Assembly (NCBI RefSeq): GCF_014651935.1
Contig: NZ_BMXV01000010.1
Span: 1 to 64,000, forward strand
Length of the DNA stretch: 64,000 nt
Reading direction: 5' to 3'
Source of the DNA: Marinobacter zhanjiangensis
GTDB lineage: Bacteria; Pseudomonadota; Gammaproteobacteria; Pseudomonadales; Oleiphilaceae
Under the pieces are notes generated by a model, which worked only from the letters and a program-made list of their open reading frames with translations, did no database searches and was not told where the DNA came from. The position numbers and the translations under genes are program-made. Position 1 is the stretch's first letter; every line of letters begins with the position of its first letter. Positions 49,542 to 58,458 of this stretch are shown here, one piece after another.

Positions 49542-51287
49542 ATGAAGCAAGCTGAAGCATCCAACTGGCAGACCTACGGTCGCCTGCTCAAGTACGTCAA
49601 GCCGTTCTGGCTGGCGTTCAGCCTGGCCGTAGTGGGCAACGTGATCTATGCGGCCGCGTCCACAGGCATGGCCGCGGCGATGGAATTCGTGATCCAGGCC
49701 ATCGAGAATCCCACGCCTGAAAATCGCATGTTGATCACGGGACTGATCGTGGGGGTATTTGCGTTCCGGGGTGTGGGCACCTTCATGAGCCAGTATTTCA
49801 TCGCCTATGTCGGGCGCCATGTGGTGAATGCCCTGCGCAAGCAACTGTTTGACCGGCTGCTGACGTTGCCATCCCGCTACTTCGACAACCATGCCTCGGG
49901 TCGCCTGGTGTCCAAACTCACCTTCAATGTGGAACAGGTAGCGGACGCCACCACCAACGCAGTGACCATCATCCTGCGGGAAGGGCTGACGATCGTCGGC
50001 CTGCTGGGTTTCATGGTCTACACCAACTGGAAGCTCACCCTGATCTTTGTCGCCCTGGGGCCGCTGATCGCTCTTGTGGTGAGCTACGCCAGCAAACGTT
50101 TCCGCAAGATCAGCCGCCGTATCCAGAGCTCCATGGGGGATGTCACCCATGTGTCGTCGGAGTCCATTACCGGCTACCGGGTGGTTCGCACCTTTGGCGG
50201 TGAAGACTACGAGCGCAAGCGCTTTGGCAAGGTGGCCGACCGCACCATGCGTCAGGGCCTGAAAATGGCATCCACCCAGGCCATCGCCACGCCGGTGGTT
50301 CAGGTGTTCGTGGCGTTGGCCCTTGCCGCACTGGTCTGGGTGATGCTGGCGCCGGAGATCCGTGGCGGCATGACCACCGGTGAGTTGGTCGCCTTCATCA
50401 CGGCGGCGGCTACCATGGCCAAGCCGATCCGCCAGGTCACCTCGGTGCACGCCAAAATCCAGAAAGGGGTTGCGGCCGCCCATGACGTATTTGGCACCAT
50501 GGACGAAGAACCGGAGCAGGATACCGGGCGATATTCACCGGACCGGGTCAGGGGAGCGATTAACTTCGACAACGTCAGCTTCCGCTACCAGGACACCCTG
50601 GATGACGTGTTGCACCAGATCAGTCTGGAGATTCCAGCCGGCCAGAGTGTGGCTCTGGTGGGGCGTTCCGGCAGTGGCAAATCCACACTGGTGAGTCTGC
50701 TGCCACGGTTCTACGAATACCAGCAGGGTGAGATCCGGCTGGATGATCACCCCATCACCGACTTCAGCCTGACCGCCCTGCGGGCCCAGATCGCCCTGGT
50801 CACCCAGAACGTGGTGCTGTTCAACGATACCATTGGCGCCAATATTGCCTACGGCTCGCTGAGGGAAAGGTCCCGGGACGAGATTGTGGAGGCCGCCCGC
50901 AAGGCCCACGCCATGGAGTTCATCGAACGCATGCCGGACGGGCTGGATACCATGGTGGGCGACAATGGTGTGATGCTCTCCGGTGGTCAGCGTCAGCGTC
51001 TGGCTATTGCCCGGGCGCTGCTCAAGGACGCCCCGGTACTGATCCTGGATGAGGCCACCTCAGCCCTGGACACGGAGTCCGAACGTTACATCCAGGAAGC
51101 CCTGGAGACCGTCATGAAGGGGCGCACCACTCTGGTGATCGCCCATCGCCTGTCCACCATCGAGCAGGCCGACCGTATCCTGGTGATGGAATCCGGCCGC
51201 ATTGTGGAAGACGGTAACCACCAGCAACTGCTGGACGCCGGCGGCGCCTACGCGCAACTGCACCAGATGCAGTTCAGCGAAGGATAA
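49542..51287 (+). CDS. msbA: Lipid A export ATP-binding/permease protein MsbA
   Basis: A 581-residue half-transporter that flips lipid A-core across the inner membrane. Six helices occupy residues 1-320 and the ABC domain the rest: GRSGSGKSTLVSLLPRFYEY (Walker A), VMLSGGQRQRLAIARALL (signature), PVLILDEATSALD (Walker B), and IAHRLSTIE (switch). The stop TAA overlaps the lpxK start (TAATG). Confidence 0.95.
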   Translation: MKQAEASNWQTYGRLLKYVKPFWLAFSLAVVGNVIYAAASTGMAAAMEFVIQAIENPTPENRMLITGLIVGVFAFRGVGTFMSQYFIAYVGRHVVNALRKQLFDRLLTLPSRYFDNHASGRLVSKLTFNVEQVADATTNAVTIILREGLTIVGLLGFMVYTNWKLTLIFVALGPLIALVVSYASKRFRKISRRIQSSMGDVTHVSSESITGYRVVRTFGGEDYERKRFGKVADRTMRQGLKMASTQAIATPVVQVFVALALAALVWVMLAPEIRGGMTTGELVAFITAAATMAKPIRQVTSVHAKIQKGVAAAHDVFGTMDEEPEQDTGRYSPDRVRGAINFDNVSFRYQDTLDDVLHQISLEIPAGQSVALVGRSGSGKSTLVSLLPRFYEYQQGEIRLDDHPITDFSLTALRAQIALVTQNVVLFNDTIGANIAYGSLRERSRDEIVEAARKAHAMEFIERMPDGLDTMVGDNGVMLSGGQRQRLAIARALLKDAPVLILDEATSALDTESERYIQEALETVMKGRTTLVIAHRLSTIEQADRILVMESGRIVEDGNHQQLLDAGGAYAQLHQMQFSEG

Positions 51288-52315
51288 TGGTGGACCTGGC
51301 CGGGAAGCTCTGGTACGGGCAACGACGCCCGCTGTGGCCACTGCTGCCCCTGGCCTGGCTGTACCAGCGTATTGCCCGTAACCGGCGTCGTCGCCTGCAG
51401 GCGCGGGCCCGGCCTTTGCCGGTTCCGGTGATTGTGGTGGGCAATATCACCGCCGGTGGCACCGGCAAGTCGCCCCTGACCGCCTGGCTTGCACACTTCC
51501 TGTCAGCACAGGGCTGGCGGCCGGTGATCCTGTCCCGCGGTTACGGCTCTGACCGGCCCGCTGATCGGCCGATGCTGGTGACAGCCGCGAGCGACCCTGC
51601 CAGTGCCGGCGATGAGCCGGTAATGCTTGCCGGTCAGACCGGCTGCCCAGTGGTGGTACATCCCAAACGTCTTGAGTCTGCCCGTATGGCCATGGAGCAG
51701 GACCTGGGGGATATTATCCTTTGCGATGACGGCCTGCAGCACTACTACCTGGCCCGCGACCTGGAACTGGCGGTTTTTGATGGCGCCCGGGGTATCGGCA
51801 ATGGTGCCAGCCTGCCGGTGGGGCCGTTACGGGAATTGCCCGGGCGTTTGCGGGAGGTGGATTTCGTGGTGGTCAACGGCGAGGCCACCGGCCCCGTGCC
51901 GGACCACCCCCATCGCTTCATCATGACCCTGGAGCCGCACCGCGTACGCAACCTGGCGACCGGCGCCAGTCAGCCACCGTCATGGCTGTCCGGCCTTGAC
52001 TGTATCGCGCTGGCGGGTATCGGTAACCCGCAGCGATTTTTCGGCCAGTTGCGGGCACTCGGCGCGACGGTGGAAGGTAGGGCATTCGCCGACCATCACC
52101 GATATACTGAAGGCGATATCGCCATGGCCGATGAGCGGCCGCTGTTGATGACCGCCAAGGACGCTGTCAAGATCCGGCCATTCGCCCACGAGCAGTGCTG
52201 GGTGCTGGAAGTAGAGCCTACCCTGCCTGCCACCTTCGGGCCGGCAGTAACGGAGGCCCTCCGGCGTAAACTGGCTGATCGCGGCCTGCAACCTTCTTCT
52301 TCACGAGAGACCTGA
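51287..52315 (+). CDS. lpxK: Tetraacyldisaccharide 4'-kinase LpxK
   Basis: A 342-residue membrane-associated kinase for the sixth step of lipid A synthesis. The P-loop is [20 protein letters not shown] (about 46-65); ILSRGYGS and [20 protein letters not shown] (about 145-164) are the LpxK-specific blocks. It is coupled to msbA by a one-base overlap and followed by a Trm112-type gene after one base. Confidence 0.96.
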   Translation: MVDLAGKLWYGQRRPLWPLLPLAWLYQRIARNRRRRLQARARPLPVPVIVVGNITAGGTGKSPLTAWLAHFLSAQGWRPVILSRGYGSDRPADRPMLVTAASDPASAGDEPVMLAGQTGCPVVVHPKRLESARMAMEQDLGDIILCDDGLQHYYLARDLELAVFDGARGIGNGASLPVGPLRELPGRLREVDFVVVNGEATGPVPDHPHRFIMTLEPHRVRNLATGASQPPSWLSGLDCIALAGIGNPQRFFGQLRALGATVEGRAFADHHRYTEGDIAMADERPLLMTAKDAVKIRPFAHEQCWVLEVEPTLPATFGPAVTEALRRKLADRGLQPSSSRET

Positions 52316-52316
52316 C

Positions 52317-52511
52317 ATGGACAAGAAACTGATTGCCATGCTTGCCTGCCCGGTATGCAAGGGCGACCTCAAGCTCGACAAGGATCGCAACGAACTGGTG
52401 TGCTACGGCGACGGCATGGCCTTCCCCATCCGCGAGGGCATTCCGGTCATGCTGGCCACCGAGGCCCGCACCCTGTCGACCGACGAGCGCCTCGACCGGC
52501 CCCTGGGGTAG
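52317..52511 (+). CDS. Trm112-family (YcaR) small zinc-ribbon-like protein
   Basis: A 64-residue protein of the UPF0434/Trm112 group: [20 protein letters not shown] at the N-terminus with a CPVC pair, a second Cys in ELVCYGDG, and [17 protein letters not shown]. In bacteria its role is unclear; in eukaryotes Trm112 activates methyltransferases. It is embedded between lpxK and kdsB as in most gammaproteobacteria. Confidence 0.93.
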   Translation: MDKKLIAMLACPVCKGDLKLDKDRNELVCYGDGMAFPIREGIPVMLATEARTLSTDERLDRPLG

Positions 52512-52515
52512 GCCC

Positions 52516-53277
52516 ATGTCCTTTACCGTTGTGATTCCGGCCAGATACGCCTCCTCCCGCCTGCCAGGCAAGCCCCTGGCTGACATCAACGGCTCGCCGA
52601 TGATCCGTCACGTATACGAGCAGGCCTGCCGCAGCAGCGCCAGCCGGGTACTGGTGGCCACCGATGACGAGCGTATTGCGGAGGTTTGTGGGGGCTTTGG
52701 TGCGGAAGCGGTGATGACCTCCCCGGATCATGCCAGCGGCACCGACCGCCTGCAGGAGGTGGTGGCCAGGCTGGGGCTGGGGGATGACGCCCGGGTAGTG
52801 AATGTACAGGGGGATGAGCCGTTGATTCCGCCGGGTCTGATCGACCAGGTGGCCGGCGCCCTGAATGATTATCCTGAGGCTGCCATTTCCACCCTGTGCG
52901 AACGTATTGTCCGGCCGGCGGACCTGTTCAACCCCAACGTGGTCAAGGTAGTGCGTGACCACGATGGCTACGCCCATTATTTCAGCCGCGCACCCATGCC
53001 CTGGCTGCGCGACCAGTGGCAGCCCCTGACGATGCCCGACACCCTGCCGGATGACTACCGGGCGTGGCGCCATATCGGTATCTATGGGTACCGGGTCAGC
53101 CTGCTGCATCGCTTTGTCAGCTGGCCGCCTGCGCCCACCGAGACCATGGAGAGCCTTGAGCAGTTGCGGGCCCTGTACAACGGCGCACGGATACACGTCA
53201 GTGAGGCGTCCGAAACACCGCCGGCCGGCGTGGATACCCGGGAAGACCTGGAGCGCGTGCGCCGGCAGCTGGCTTGA
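52516..53277 (+). CDS. kdsB: 3-deoxy-manno-octulosonate cytidylyltransferase KdsB
   Basis: A 253-residue CMP-Kdo synthetase that activates Kdo for the LPS inner core. It starts [20 protein letters not shown] (nucleotide-binding loop), with [16 protein letters not shown] and [11 protein letters not shown] as family blocks and [15 protein letters not shown] near residue 190. ATG 52516 lies 4 bases after the Trm112 stop; the frame extends upstream but would overlap that gene. Confidence 0.96.
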   Translation: MSFTVVIPARYASSRLPGKPLADINGSPMIRHVYEQACRSSASRVLVATDDERIAEVCGGFGAEAVMTSPDHASGTDRLQEVVARLGLGDDARVVNVQGDEPLIPPGLIDQVAGALNDYPEAAISTLCERIVRPADLFNPNVVKVVRDHDGYAHYFSRAPMPWLRDQWQPLTMPDTLPDDYRAWRHIGIYGYRVSLLHRFVSWPPAPTETMESLEQLRALYNGARIHVSEASETPPAGVDTREDLERVRRQLA

Positions 53278-53300
53278 AGAACTGGATTGAGGAGACCCCG

Positions 53301-53783
53301 ATGAGCAACCGAGTTCGCGTACTGTTCGTATGCCTGGGCAATATCTGCCGATCACCCACCGCCGAAGGTGTGTTCCGCCAACAGCTGGAGCGCCATGGCC
53401 TGGCGGACCATGTTGAGGTGGATTCCTGCGGTACCGGCAGCTGGCATGTGGGCAAGGCGCCGGACGAGCGGGCACGGCAGGCTGCGGCCAGCCGTGGCAT
53501 TGATATCGGCCACCTGCGGGCACGCCAGTTTCAGCCCGCAGATCTTGAGGTGTTTGACTACATCCTGACCATGGACCGGCAGAATCTGGCGGATGTGCGG
53601 GACATCTGGCATCAGCAGGGCGGCACCGAGCCACGGCTGTTTCTCGATTTTCTGGCGCGCCAGCACGAGGATGAGGTGCCTGACCCCTACTACGGTGGCG
53701 ACGATGGTTTCGAGCGTGTGCTGGACATGATCACCGAGGCCAGTGACGGTCTGCTGGCCGATATCCGGACACGTCTGGACTGA
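53301..53783 (+). CDS. Low molecular weight protein tyrosine phosphatase
   Basis: A 160-residue phosphatase of the LMW-PTP family. The P-loop VCLGNICRSPTAEGVF (about 9-24) holds the catalytic Cys and Arg; the general acid Asp is in VPDPYYGGDDGF (about 128-139). It probably acts on tyrosine-phosphorylated proteins of the envelope pathway. GAGGAG precedes ATG 53301, and the stop TGA overlaps the murB ATG. Confidence 0.93.
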   Translation: MSNRVRVLFVCLGNICRSPTAEGVFRQQLERHGLADHVEVDSCGTGSWHVGKAPDERARQAAASRGIDIGHLRARQFQPADLEVFDYILTMDRQNLADVRDIWHQQGGTEPRLFLDFLARQHEDEVPDPYYGGDDGFERVLDMITEASDGLLADIRTRLD

Positions 53784-54826
53784 TGCGGCCCCGCAACCTG
53801 ATCGAAAACGCCTCCCTGGAGAACCTGAGCACCATGGCGACCCCTGCCGTGGCACGCTACCTTGTATCCGCCCGCGATGCCCGCGAGGCCAGGAATGCTT
53901 TGGAGTGGGCGTCGGAGCAAGGGCTTCCGGTGCAGCTGGTGGGCGGTGGCAGCAACCTGATCTTCTGCGACGACTTCCCCGGCCTGGTGCTGCACATGGC
54001 GTTGAAGGGGCGCCACTGGGCGTCGGTGGAAGGGGATTCAGCCACGCTGGTGCTTGCAGCCGGTGAGAACTGGCATCAGGCAGTACTCTATGCCGCCGCC
54101 GCGGGCTACGGTGGACTGGAGAACCTGGCGCTTATACCCGGCACCGCCGGGGCCGCCCCGGTACAGAATATCGGCGCCTACGGGGTGGAACTGTCCGATA
54201 CCTTCGTCGGCCTGACTGCCTGGGACCGGCAGGCCGGGCAGGAAGTATCCCTGACCGCCGCAGACTGCCGTTTCGGTTATCGGGACAGCCTGTTCAAACA
54301 GGAAGCTGACCGCTACCTGATCCTGGAGATCCGTCTTGCCCTGAGCCGTAGCCGGCCCTATGTGCTGGGTTATGGCCAGTTGAGCCAGTGGTTTGACGAC
54401 AAAGAGCCATCCTCACCCATGGCGGTGGCGGAAGCGGTCATGGCATTGCGTCGTCGCAAGCTGCCGGATCCGTCGCAGCTGCCCAATACCGGCAGTTTCT
54501 TCAAGAATCCGGTGGTGCCCCGAGCGCAGTGGCAGGCCCTGCAGGAGCAATGGCCGGAAATGGTGGCCTATCCCATGGACGACGGCGTCAAGCTGGCGGC
54601 CGGGTGGCTGATCGAGCAGTGTGGCTGGAAGGGGTACCGCAACCGGACTGTGGGCGTCCATCACCGGCAGGCGCTGGTACTGGTGAATCATTCCTCGGGA
54701 ACCGGTGCCGATGTGCTGGCCCTGGCGAGGCGTATCCGGGACGATGTTCAGGATTCTTATGGGGTGACCCTGGAAGTGGAACCCGGGGTGGTGCCTGCCG
54801 ACTGTGGCCTGGCCCCGCGAGACTGA
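53783..54826 (+). CDS. murB: UDP-N-acetylenolpyruvoylglucosamine reductase MurB
   Basis: A 347-residue type I MurB, the second step of peptidoglycan precursor synthesis. FAD-binding VGGGSNLIF (about 53-61), LIPGTAGAAPVQNIGAYGVE (about 113-132), FGYRDSLFK, PNTGSFFKNPVV with the catalytic Ser, and AGWLIEQCGWKGYR are intact. The E. coli-type C-terminal loop is present. It is the last gene of the operon, and a hairpin follows. Confidence 0.96.
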   Translation: MRPRNLIENASLENLSTMATPAVARYLVSARDAREARNALEWASEQGLPVQLVGGGSNLIFCDDFPGLVLHMALKGRHWASVEGDSATLVLAAGENWHQAVLYAAAAGYGGLENLALIPGTAGAAPVQNIGAYGVELSDTFVGLTAWDRQAGQEVSLTAADCRFGYRDSLFKQEADRYLILEIRLALSRSRPYVLGYGQLSQWFDDKEPSSPMAVAEAVMALRRRKLPDPSQLPNTGSFFKNPVVPRAQWQALQEQWPEMVAYPMDDGVKLAAGWLIEQCGWKGYRNRTVGVHHRQALVLVNHSSGTGADVLALARRIRDDVQDSYGVTLEVEPGVVPADCGLAPRD

Positions 54827-54841
54827 GGCAAGGCTGTTGAA

Positions 54842-54876
54842 GCGGGCGACCGGAGACGGTGTTCCCGGTCGCCCGC
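54842..54876. terminator. Hairpin after murB, between convergent murB and proS
   Basis: A perfect 12-bp stem, GCGGGCGACCGG (54842-54853) with its complement (54865-54876), has an 11-base loop and is followed by CTCTTG. The T-run is poor, but the stem is strong and sits 16 bases after the murB stop, between convergent genes. Confidence 0.65.
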
Positions 54877-54894
54877 CTCTTGCCAGTGCCGGGG

Positions 54895-56628
54895 TCAGTG
54901 GCCCCGGCGGGGGGAAGCGTTCTGCAGGAACGGCAGAATCTCGTCTATGGGCAGGTCCTGCTTGTCCGCATCCCGGCGCCCCTTGTACTCCAGGGTGCCG
55001 GCAGTCAGCCCGCGGTCGGAAACCACCACCCGGTGGGGCAGGCCGGTCAGTTCCAGGTCCGCGAACTTCACGCCCGGGCGTTCTTTGCGGTCATCCAGCA
55101 GCACGTCGAAGCCCGCCTGGCTCAGCTGTTCGTACAGCTTCTCCCCGGCTTCCTGCACGGCTGGTGACTTGTGGCCGTTGAGGGTCACAACGGCTACCTC
55201 GAACGGTGCAATGGCGTCCGGCCAGATAATGCCCCGGTCGTCGTGATTCTGCTCGATAGCCGCCGCCACAATACGTGACACGCCGATGCCATAGCAGCCC
55301 ATTTCCAGAAGGGCACTCTTGCCATTCTCGTCCAGCACCGTGGCGCCCATGGCCTTGCTATACTTGTTGCCCAGCTTGAAGATGTGGCCCACTTCGATGC
55401 CGCGACGGATCTCCAGCACACCCTTGCCATCAGGGCTGAGGTCACCCTCCACCACATTGCGCAGGTCCTCTACACGGCCCAGCGGAAGGTCCCGTTCCCA
55501 GTTTACGCCGGTCAGGTGATAACCCTCACGATTGGCCCCGCAGACAAAGTCCGCGAGATGCGCGGCAGCTCGGTCGACAATCACCGGCACCGGCAGTTTG
55601 ACCGGCCCGATGGAGCCGGGAGGGCAACCGGTCGCCTTGCGGATTTCCTCGTCGGTGGCCATGGTCAGCGGTTCGGCAATACCCGGCAGGTTTTCCGCCT
55701 TGATATCGTTGAGGGTGTGGTCACCGCGCAGGATCAGCGCCACCAGGCCACGTTCCTCGCCGTCTTCCGCTTCCGCCTTGACCAGCAGGGTCTTGACCGT
55801 CTTCTCTGTGGGCACTTTCAGGAAATCCGAGATGGCGGCAATGGTGGTCTGGCCCGGGGTTGCCACTTCCGTCATGTCCTCGGACGGCTGCGGGCGGTCA
55901 TCGGTGGGGGCCAGGGCCACCGCCTTCTCGAGGTTGGCGGCGTAGTCGCTTTCTGTACTGAAGGCGATCTCGTCCTCACCTGACGAGGCCAGCACATGGA
56001 ATTCGTGGGACGCGCTGCCGCCGATGGCGCCGGAGTCCGCCTCCACCGGGCGGTAGTCCAGGCCCAGGCGGTCAAAGATGGCGCAGTAGGTGCGGTGCAT
56101 CACCTCATAGGTCTCGTTCAGCGATTCGCTGCCGACGTGGAAGGAGTAGGCGTCTTTCATCAGGAACTCCCGCGCCCGCATCACACCGAAGCGGGGGCGG
56201 CGCTCGTCCCGGAACTTGGTCTGGATCTGGTAGAAGTTGGCGGGCAGTTCCTTGTAGCTCTTGAGCTCGTTACGGATCAGGTCGGTAATGACCTCCTCGT
56301 GGGTGGGGCCAAAACAGAAGTCCCGGTCATGCCTGTCCTTCAGGCGCAGCAGCTCACCGCCATACTGCTGCCAGCGGCCGGATTCCTGCCACAGTTCCGC
56401 CGGCTGTATGGCGGGCATCAGCACCTCCTGGCCACCGCTGCGGTCCATCTCTTCCCGCACGATCCGCTCGACCTTGCGCAGCACCCGCAAGCCCAGTGGC
56501 AGCCACGTGTACAGGCCTGAAGCCAGTTTGCGGATCATGCCGGCTCGCAGCATCAGTTGGTGGCTGACGATCTCGGCATCGGAGGGATTTTCCTTCAGGG
56601 TGGCAATCAGGTAACGGCTAGCTCGCAT
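54895..56628 (-). CDS. proS: Prolyl-tRNA synthetase (bacterial type with editing domain)
   Basis: A 577-residue class II aminoacyl-tRNA synthetase. Motif 2 region [18 protein letters not shown] (about 140), a YbaK-like INS editing insertion (about 225-405, with TVKTLLVKA and [13 protein letters not shown]), motif 3 [19 protein letters not shown], and the C-terminal anticodon-binding domain follow in order. The start ATG 56628 gives [20 protein letters not shown], the conserved N-terminus. Confidence 0.97.
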   Translation of the reverse strand: MRASRYLIATLKENPSDAEIVSHQLMLRAGMIRKLASGLYTWLPLGLRVLRKVERIVREEMDRSGGQEVLMPAIQPAELWQESGRWQQYGGELLRLKDRHDRDFCFGPTHEEVITDLIRNELKSYKELPANFYQIQTKFRDERRPRFGVMRAREFLMKDAYSFHVGSESLNETYEVMHRTYCAIFDRLGLDYRPVEADSGAIGGSASHEFHVLASSGEDEIAFSTESDYAANLEKAVALAPTDDRPQPSEDMTEVATPGQTTIAAISDFLKVPTEKTVKTLLVKAEAEDGEERGLVALILRGDHTLNDIKAENLPGIAEPLTMATDEEIRKATGCPPGSIGPVKLPVPVIVDRAAAHLADFVCGANREGYHLTGVNWERDLPLGRVEDLRNVVEGDLSPDGKGVLEIRRGIEVGHIFKLGNKYSKAMGATVLDENGKSALLEMGCYGIGVSRIVAAAIEQNHDDRGIIWPDAIAPFEVAVVTLNGHKSPAVQEAGEKLYEQLSQAGFDVLLDDRKERPGVKFADLELTGLPHRVVVSDRGLTAGTLEYKGRRDADKQDLPIDEILPFLQNASPRRGH

Positions 56629-56923
56629 TATGGGTTCCGTGACGTAAAGAAGGTGTTGATGGTTAAGGAGTTCTTGAGCTCCTTGATGGCATCCCCCGTA
56701 TTGTACGTGCCCTGAGCCAGAAATGAACCGGTCAGATGGCCCGGGGGCCCTGAATTATGCCTTGCGTCCGAAGACTGTCAGGCGGGGTCGGGATCAGGGC
56801 CCGGTGTTGCCATCCTTGTGCTCAATACCATGATGAAAAACCAGGAGCCCTCAAATAGCTCCAAGCCATACATCCGCGCTTCTCGGCTTTCGTAATTAAA
56901 TTCACCCCGAGTAGGCCGAGAAG
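56629..56923. other. Gap between proS and the toxin-antitoxin cassette
   Basis: No gene is recognised in these 295 bases. They should contain the proS promoter on the minus strand. A 9-bp stem (56879-56887 with 56915-56923) with a 27-base AT-rich loop lies at the right end. This stretch looks less GC-rich than the housekeeping genes around it, in line with an insertion point for acquired DNA. Confidence 0.5.
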
Positions 56924-56976
56924 GACTTAGAAGGCAGCGGCGCGCATCAGCGCGTCCGCTGGCCTGACTTGTTAGC
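56924..56976 (-). other. attC-like site at the 3' end of the toxin-antitoxin cassette
   Basis: Read on the minus strand it starts GCTAACAAG, then forms a 13-bp stem (plus-strand 56934-56946 with 56951-56965) with two single-base bulges, both on the same arm, and a 4-base loop. Extrahelical bases on one arm are the hallmark of integron attC sites. The outer right box is degenerate. The antitoxin stop codon lies in the loop region, as is common in gene cassettes. Confidence 0.55.
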
Positions 56977-57249
56977 AGAGATGTCCTTGAGGCCGCCGGA
57001 GACATACTTGTGAAGGACACTGGAAACCAGGGACTGGTAAGGAAGTCCCTCTTCCAGTGCTCGACGTTGCAGTGCCTCCAGGTCGCGACTGGAGATACGT
57101 ATATTGATCCGCTTGTCTTTCTTGAACATTTCTTCCGCTGCCTTCGTCAAGTACTCCCGACGATCGGCATCCAGATCTGACTCGAACTCTCCGGATTCGT
57201 AAGCCTCCAGCAGCTCTTGCTCTTCGGGCTCTAATTTGGTCTTGGCCAT
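56947..57249 (-). CDS. Antitoxin, BrnA-like ribbon-helix-helix type
   Basis: A 100-residue protein: an acidic N-terminal half (KLEPEEQELLEAYESGEF, Glu/Asp-rich) and a C-terminal DNA-binding segment INIRISSRDLEALQRRALEE, then GLPYQSLVSSVLHKYVSG, typical of MetJ/Arc (CopG) repressors such as BrnA. It should neutralise the upstream toxin and repress the operon. The start ATG 57249 has GGGGGG 4 bases upstream; the frame extends to 57417 inside the toxin gene. The last residues (ANKSGQRTR) are encoded by the attC-like site. Confidence 0.82.
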   Translation of the reverse strand: MAKTKLEPEEQELLEAYESGEFESDLDADRREYLTKAAEEMFKKDKRINIRISSRDLEALQRRALEEGLPYQSLVSSVLHKYVSGGLKDISANKSGQRTR

Positions 57250-57250
57250 G

Positions 57251-57523
57251 CTACCCCCCTGGAAATTTTTTGGTGGCCTTGCGACTGGGGATAACCGACT
57301 TGAGAAAGATTTCTCTATCATCCTCGACGTACGGCACCAGCCAGGCGTAATCGTCAATCCGAACCACAAGCAGACGTTGATTCGGATACTTGTCCCTGTT
57401 GGGGTGAGGTCCATCATCTAGTAAACCACCAGACTGAAGAGCAAACAGGACATCTTCGAAGGAAACTCCGCGATCGCTCATCAACTGCTGGTTCTTTTCA
57501 GCACTCCAGTTAATTTGCTTCAT
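57251..57523 (-). CDS. Toxin, BrnT-like (RelE-fold ribonuclease family suspected)
   Basis: A 90-residue basic protein. The opening INWSAEKNQQLMSDRGVSFE parallels the BrnT pattern WDxxKxxxNxxxHGVSFE, and the end VIPSRKATKKF matches its ARKATKRE. The toxin precedes the antitoxin by one base, the usual order for brnTA. BrnT toxins inhibit translation by cutting RNA. The match is by eye, and related RelE-fold families cannot be ruled out. Confidence 0.75.
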   Translation of the reverse strand: MKQINWSAEKNQQLMSDRGVSFEDVLFALQSGGLLDDGPHPNRDKYPNQRLLVVRIDDYAWLVPYVEDDREIFLKSVIPSRKATKKFPGG

Positions 57524-57561
57524 GAAACGAGTCTAGCAGAGTGTGTGCCTATCGGCATCTT

Positions 57562-57611
57562 GCTAACAGCTGGTTTTACGAACGCATTCGTATAACACCC
57601 ATTCGCATAGC
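57562..57611 (-). other. attC-like fold upstream of the toxin gene
   Basis: An 11-bp stem (57572-57582 with 57587-57599) is interrupted by two single-base bulges on one arm, with a 4-base loop. It is flanked by GCTAAC at 57562-57567 (GTTAGC on the minus strand) and TAGC at 57608-57611. On the minus strand GTTAGC would be the 3' core of the preceding attC, abutting the toxin cassette. A further imperfect inverted repeat, with GTTATA and TATAAC ends, lies at 57693-57743. Confidence 0.45.
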
Positions 57612-57692
57612 TTCAGGATCAGGTCGCCCGAATCCCCAACAAAATGCCACAAATTCAGGATTCTACAGTCTGGCCCCACGGCTACCGCAGGG

Positions 57693-57743
57693 GTTATACG
57701 CCCTTGCGTGGGCCACCCCTGGAACTGATCGGCGTTCTATAAC
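57693..57743. repeat. Imperfect inverted repeat downstream of the Lrp-type gene
   Basis: The ends GTTATACGCC (57693-57702) and GGCG-TTC-TATAAC (57731-57743) pair, with a three-base bulge. It lies 67 bases after the stop of the minus-strand Lrp gene. It may be a further decayed attC or an ordinary 3'-end hairpin; the inner 28 bases pair poorly. Confidence 0.4.
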
Positions 57744-57809
57744 TCCGGACGGCAGGGACTCTGGGCACGTAGGTATGCCCGGTGGATAGACCGGCATGAA
57801 AGCTGGTAC

Positions 57810-58313
57810 TCAAAGGCTCTCCAGGTATTTCAGGGGCAGGGCGGTGGAATCGATGACCCGTCGCAGCACAAAGCTGGAATGAACGCCGCTGACCCCGGGT
57901 ATCCGGGTGATCTGGTTGAGCAGGAAATGGTGGTAATGATCCATGTCTGGCACCACCACTTTCAGCATATAGTCCGCATCCTGGCCGGTGATCAGGTAGC
58001 ACTCCTGCACCTCCGGGTACTGTGCCACCTGTTGCTCGAAGGCTTCGAACCGTTCCGGGGTGTGCCGGTCCATGCCGATCAGGATAATGGCGGTCAGTGA
58101 CAGGCCCAGCTTCTTGTGATCCAGCACGGTCACCCGCTGGCGGATGATGCCCGCTTCCTCCAGGGCCCGCACCCGTCGCAGGCAAGGGGAGGGGGACAGG
58201 TCAACCGCTTCCGCCAGTTGCTGGTTGTTGAGGCCGCCATCGCGCTGGAGTGCGTCGAGGATGCGGCGGTCCGTGCGATCCAGTTTGTGCAGGTCCTGGT
58301 CCTTTATGGGCAT
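57810..58313 (-). CDS. Lrp/AsnC-family transcriptional regulator
   Basis: A 167-residue regulator: an N-terminal helix-turn-helix (LDRTDRRILDALQRDGGLNN, then QQLAEAVDLSPSPCLRRVRA) and a C-terminal RAM effector domain with YLITGQDADYMLKVVV and the ending IPGVSGVHSSFVLRRVIDST. It is divergent from leuA, 145 bases apart, so it could sense leucine or another amino acid and act on that promoter; this is inference. ATG 58313 gives a family-length protein. Confidence 0.9.
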   Translation of the reverse strand: MPIKDQDLHKLDRTDRRILDALQRDGGLNNQQLAEAVDLSPSPCLRRVRALEEAGIIRQRVTVLDHKKLGLSLTAIILIGMDRHTPERFEAFEQQVAQYPEVQECYLITGQDADYMLKVVVPDMDHYHHFLLNQITRIPGVSGVHSSFVLRRVIDSTALPLKYLESL

Positions 58314-58458
58314 TAAATTGCCATCCGTGTAGCGTAAAGGGTTATTTGTTGCGCCCAGTTTGTCATCAGGGGCAAAAAAAGCAAACAAATTCCCGGCTTC
58401 CTGCGTTATCCTGTTGTCATATTATTCCTGATGCTGATTCAGACATAAGGACACCACC

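Noticed and set aside
52447..53634. 395-codon open frame antisense to kdsB and the phosphatase gene
   Set aside because: It covers two well-recognised genes in the opposite frame and is low-complexity in translation.
57541..57789. 82-codon plus-strand frame between brnT and lrp
   Set aside because: It runs through the attC-like hairpins, has no ribosome-binding site and no recognisable product.
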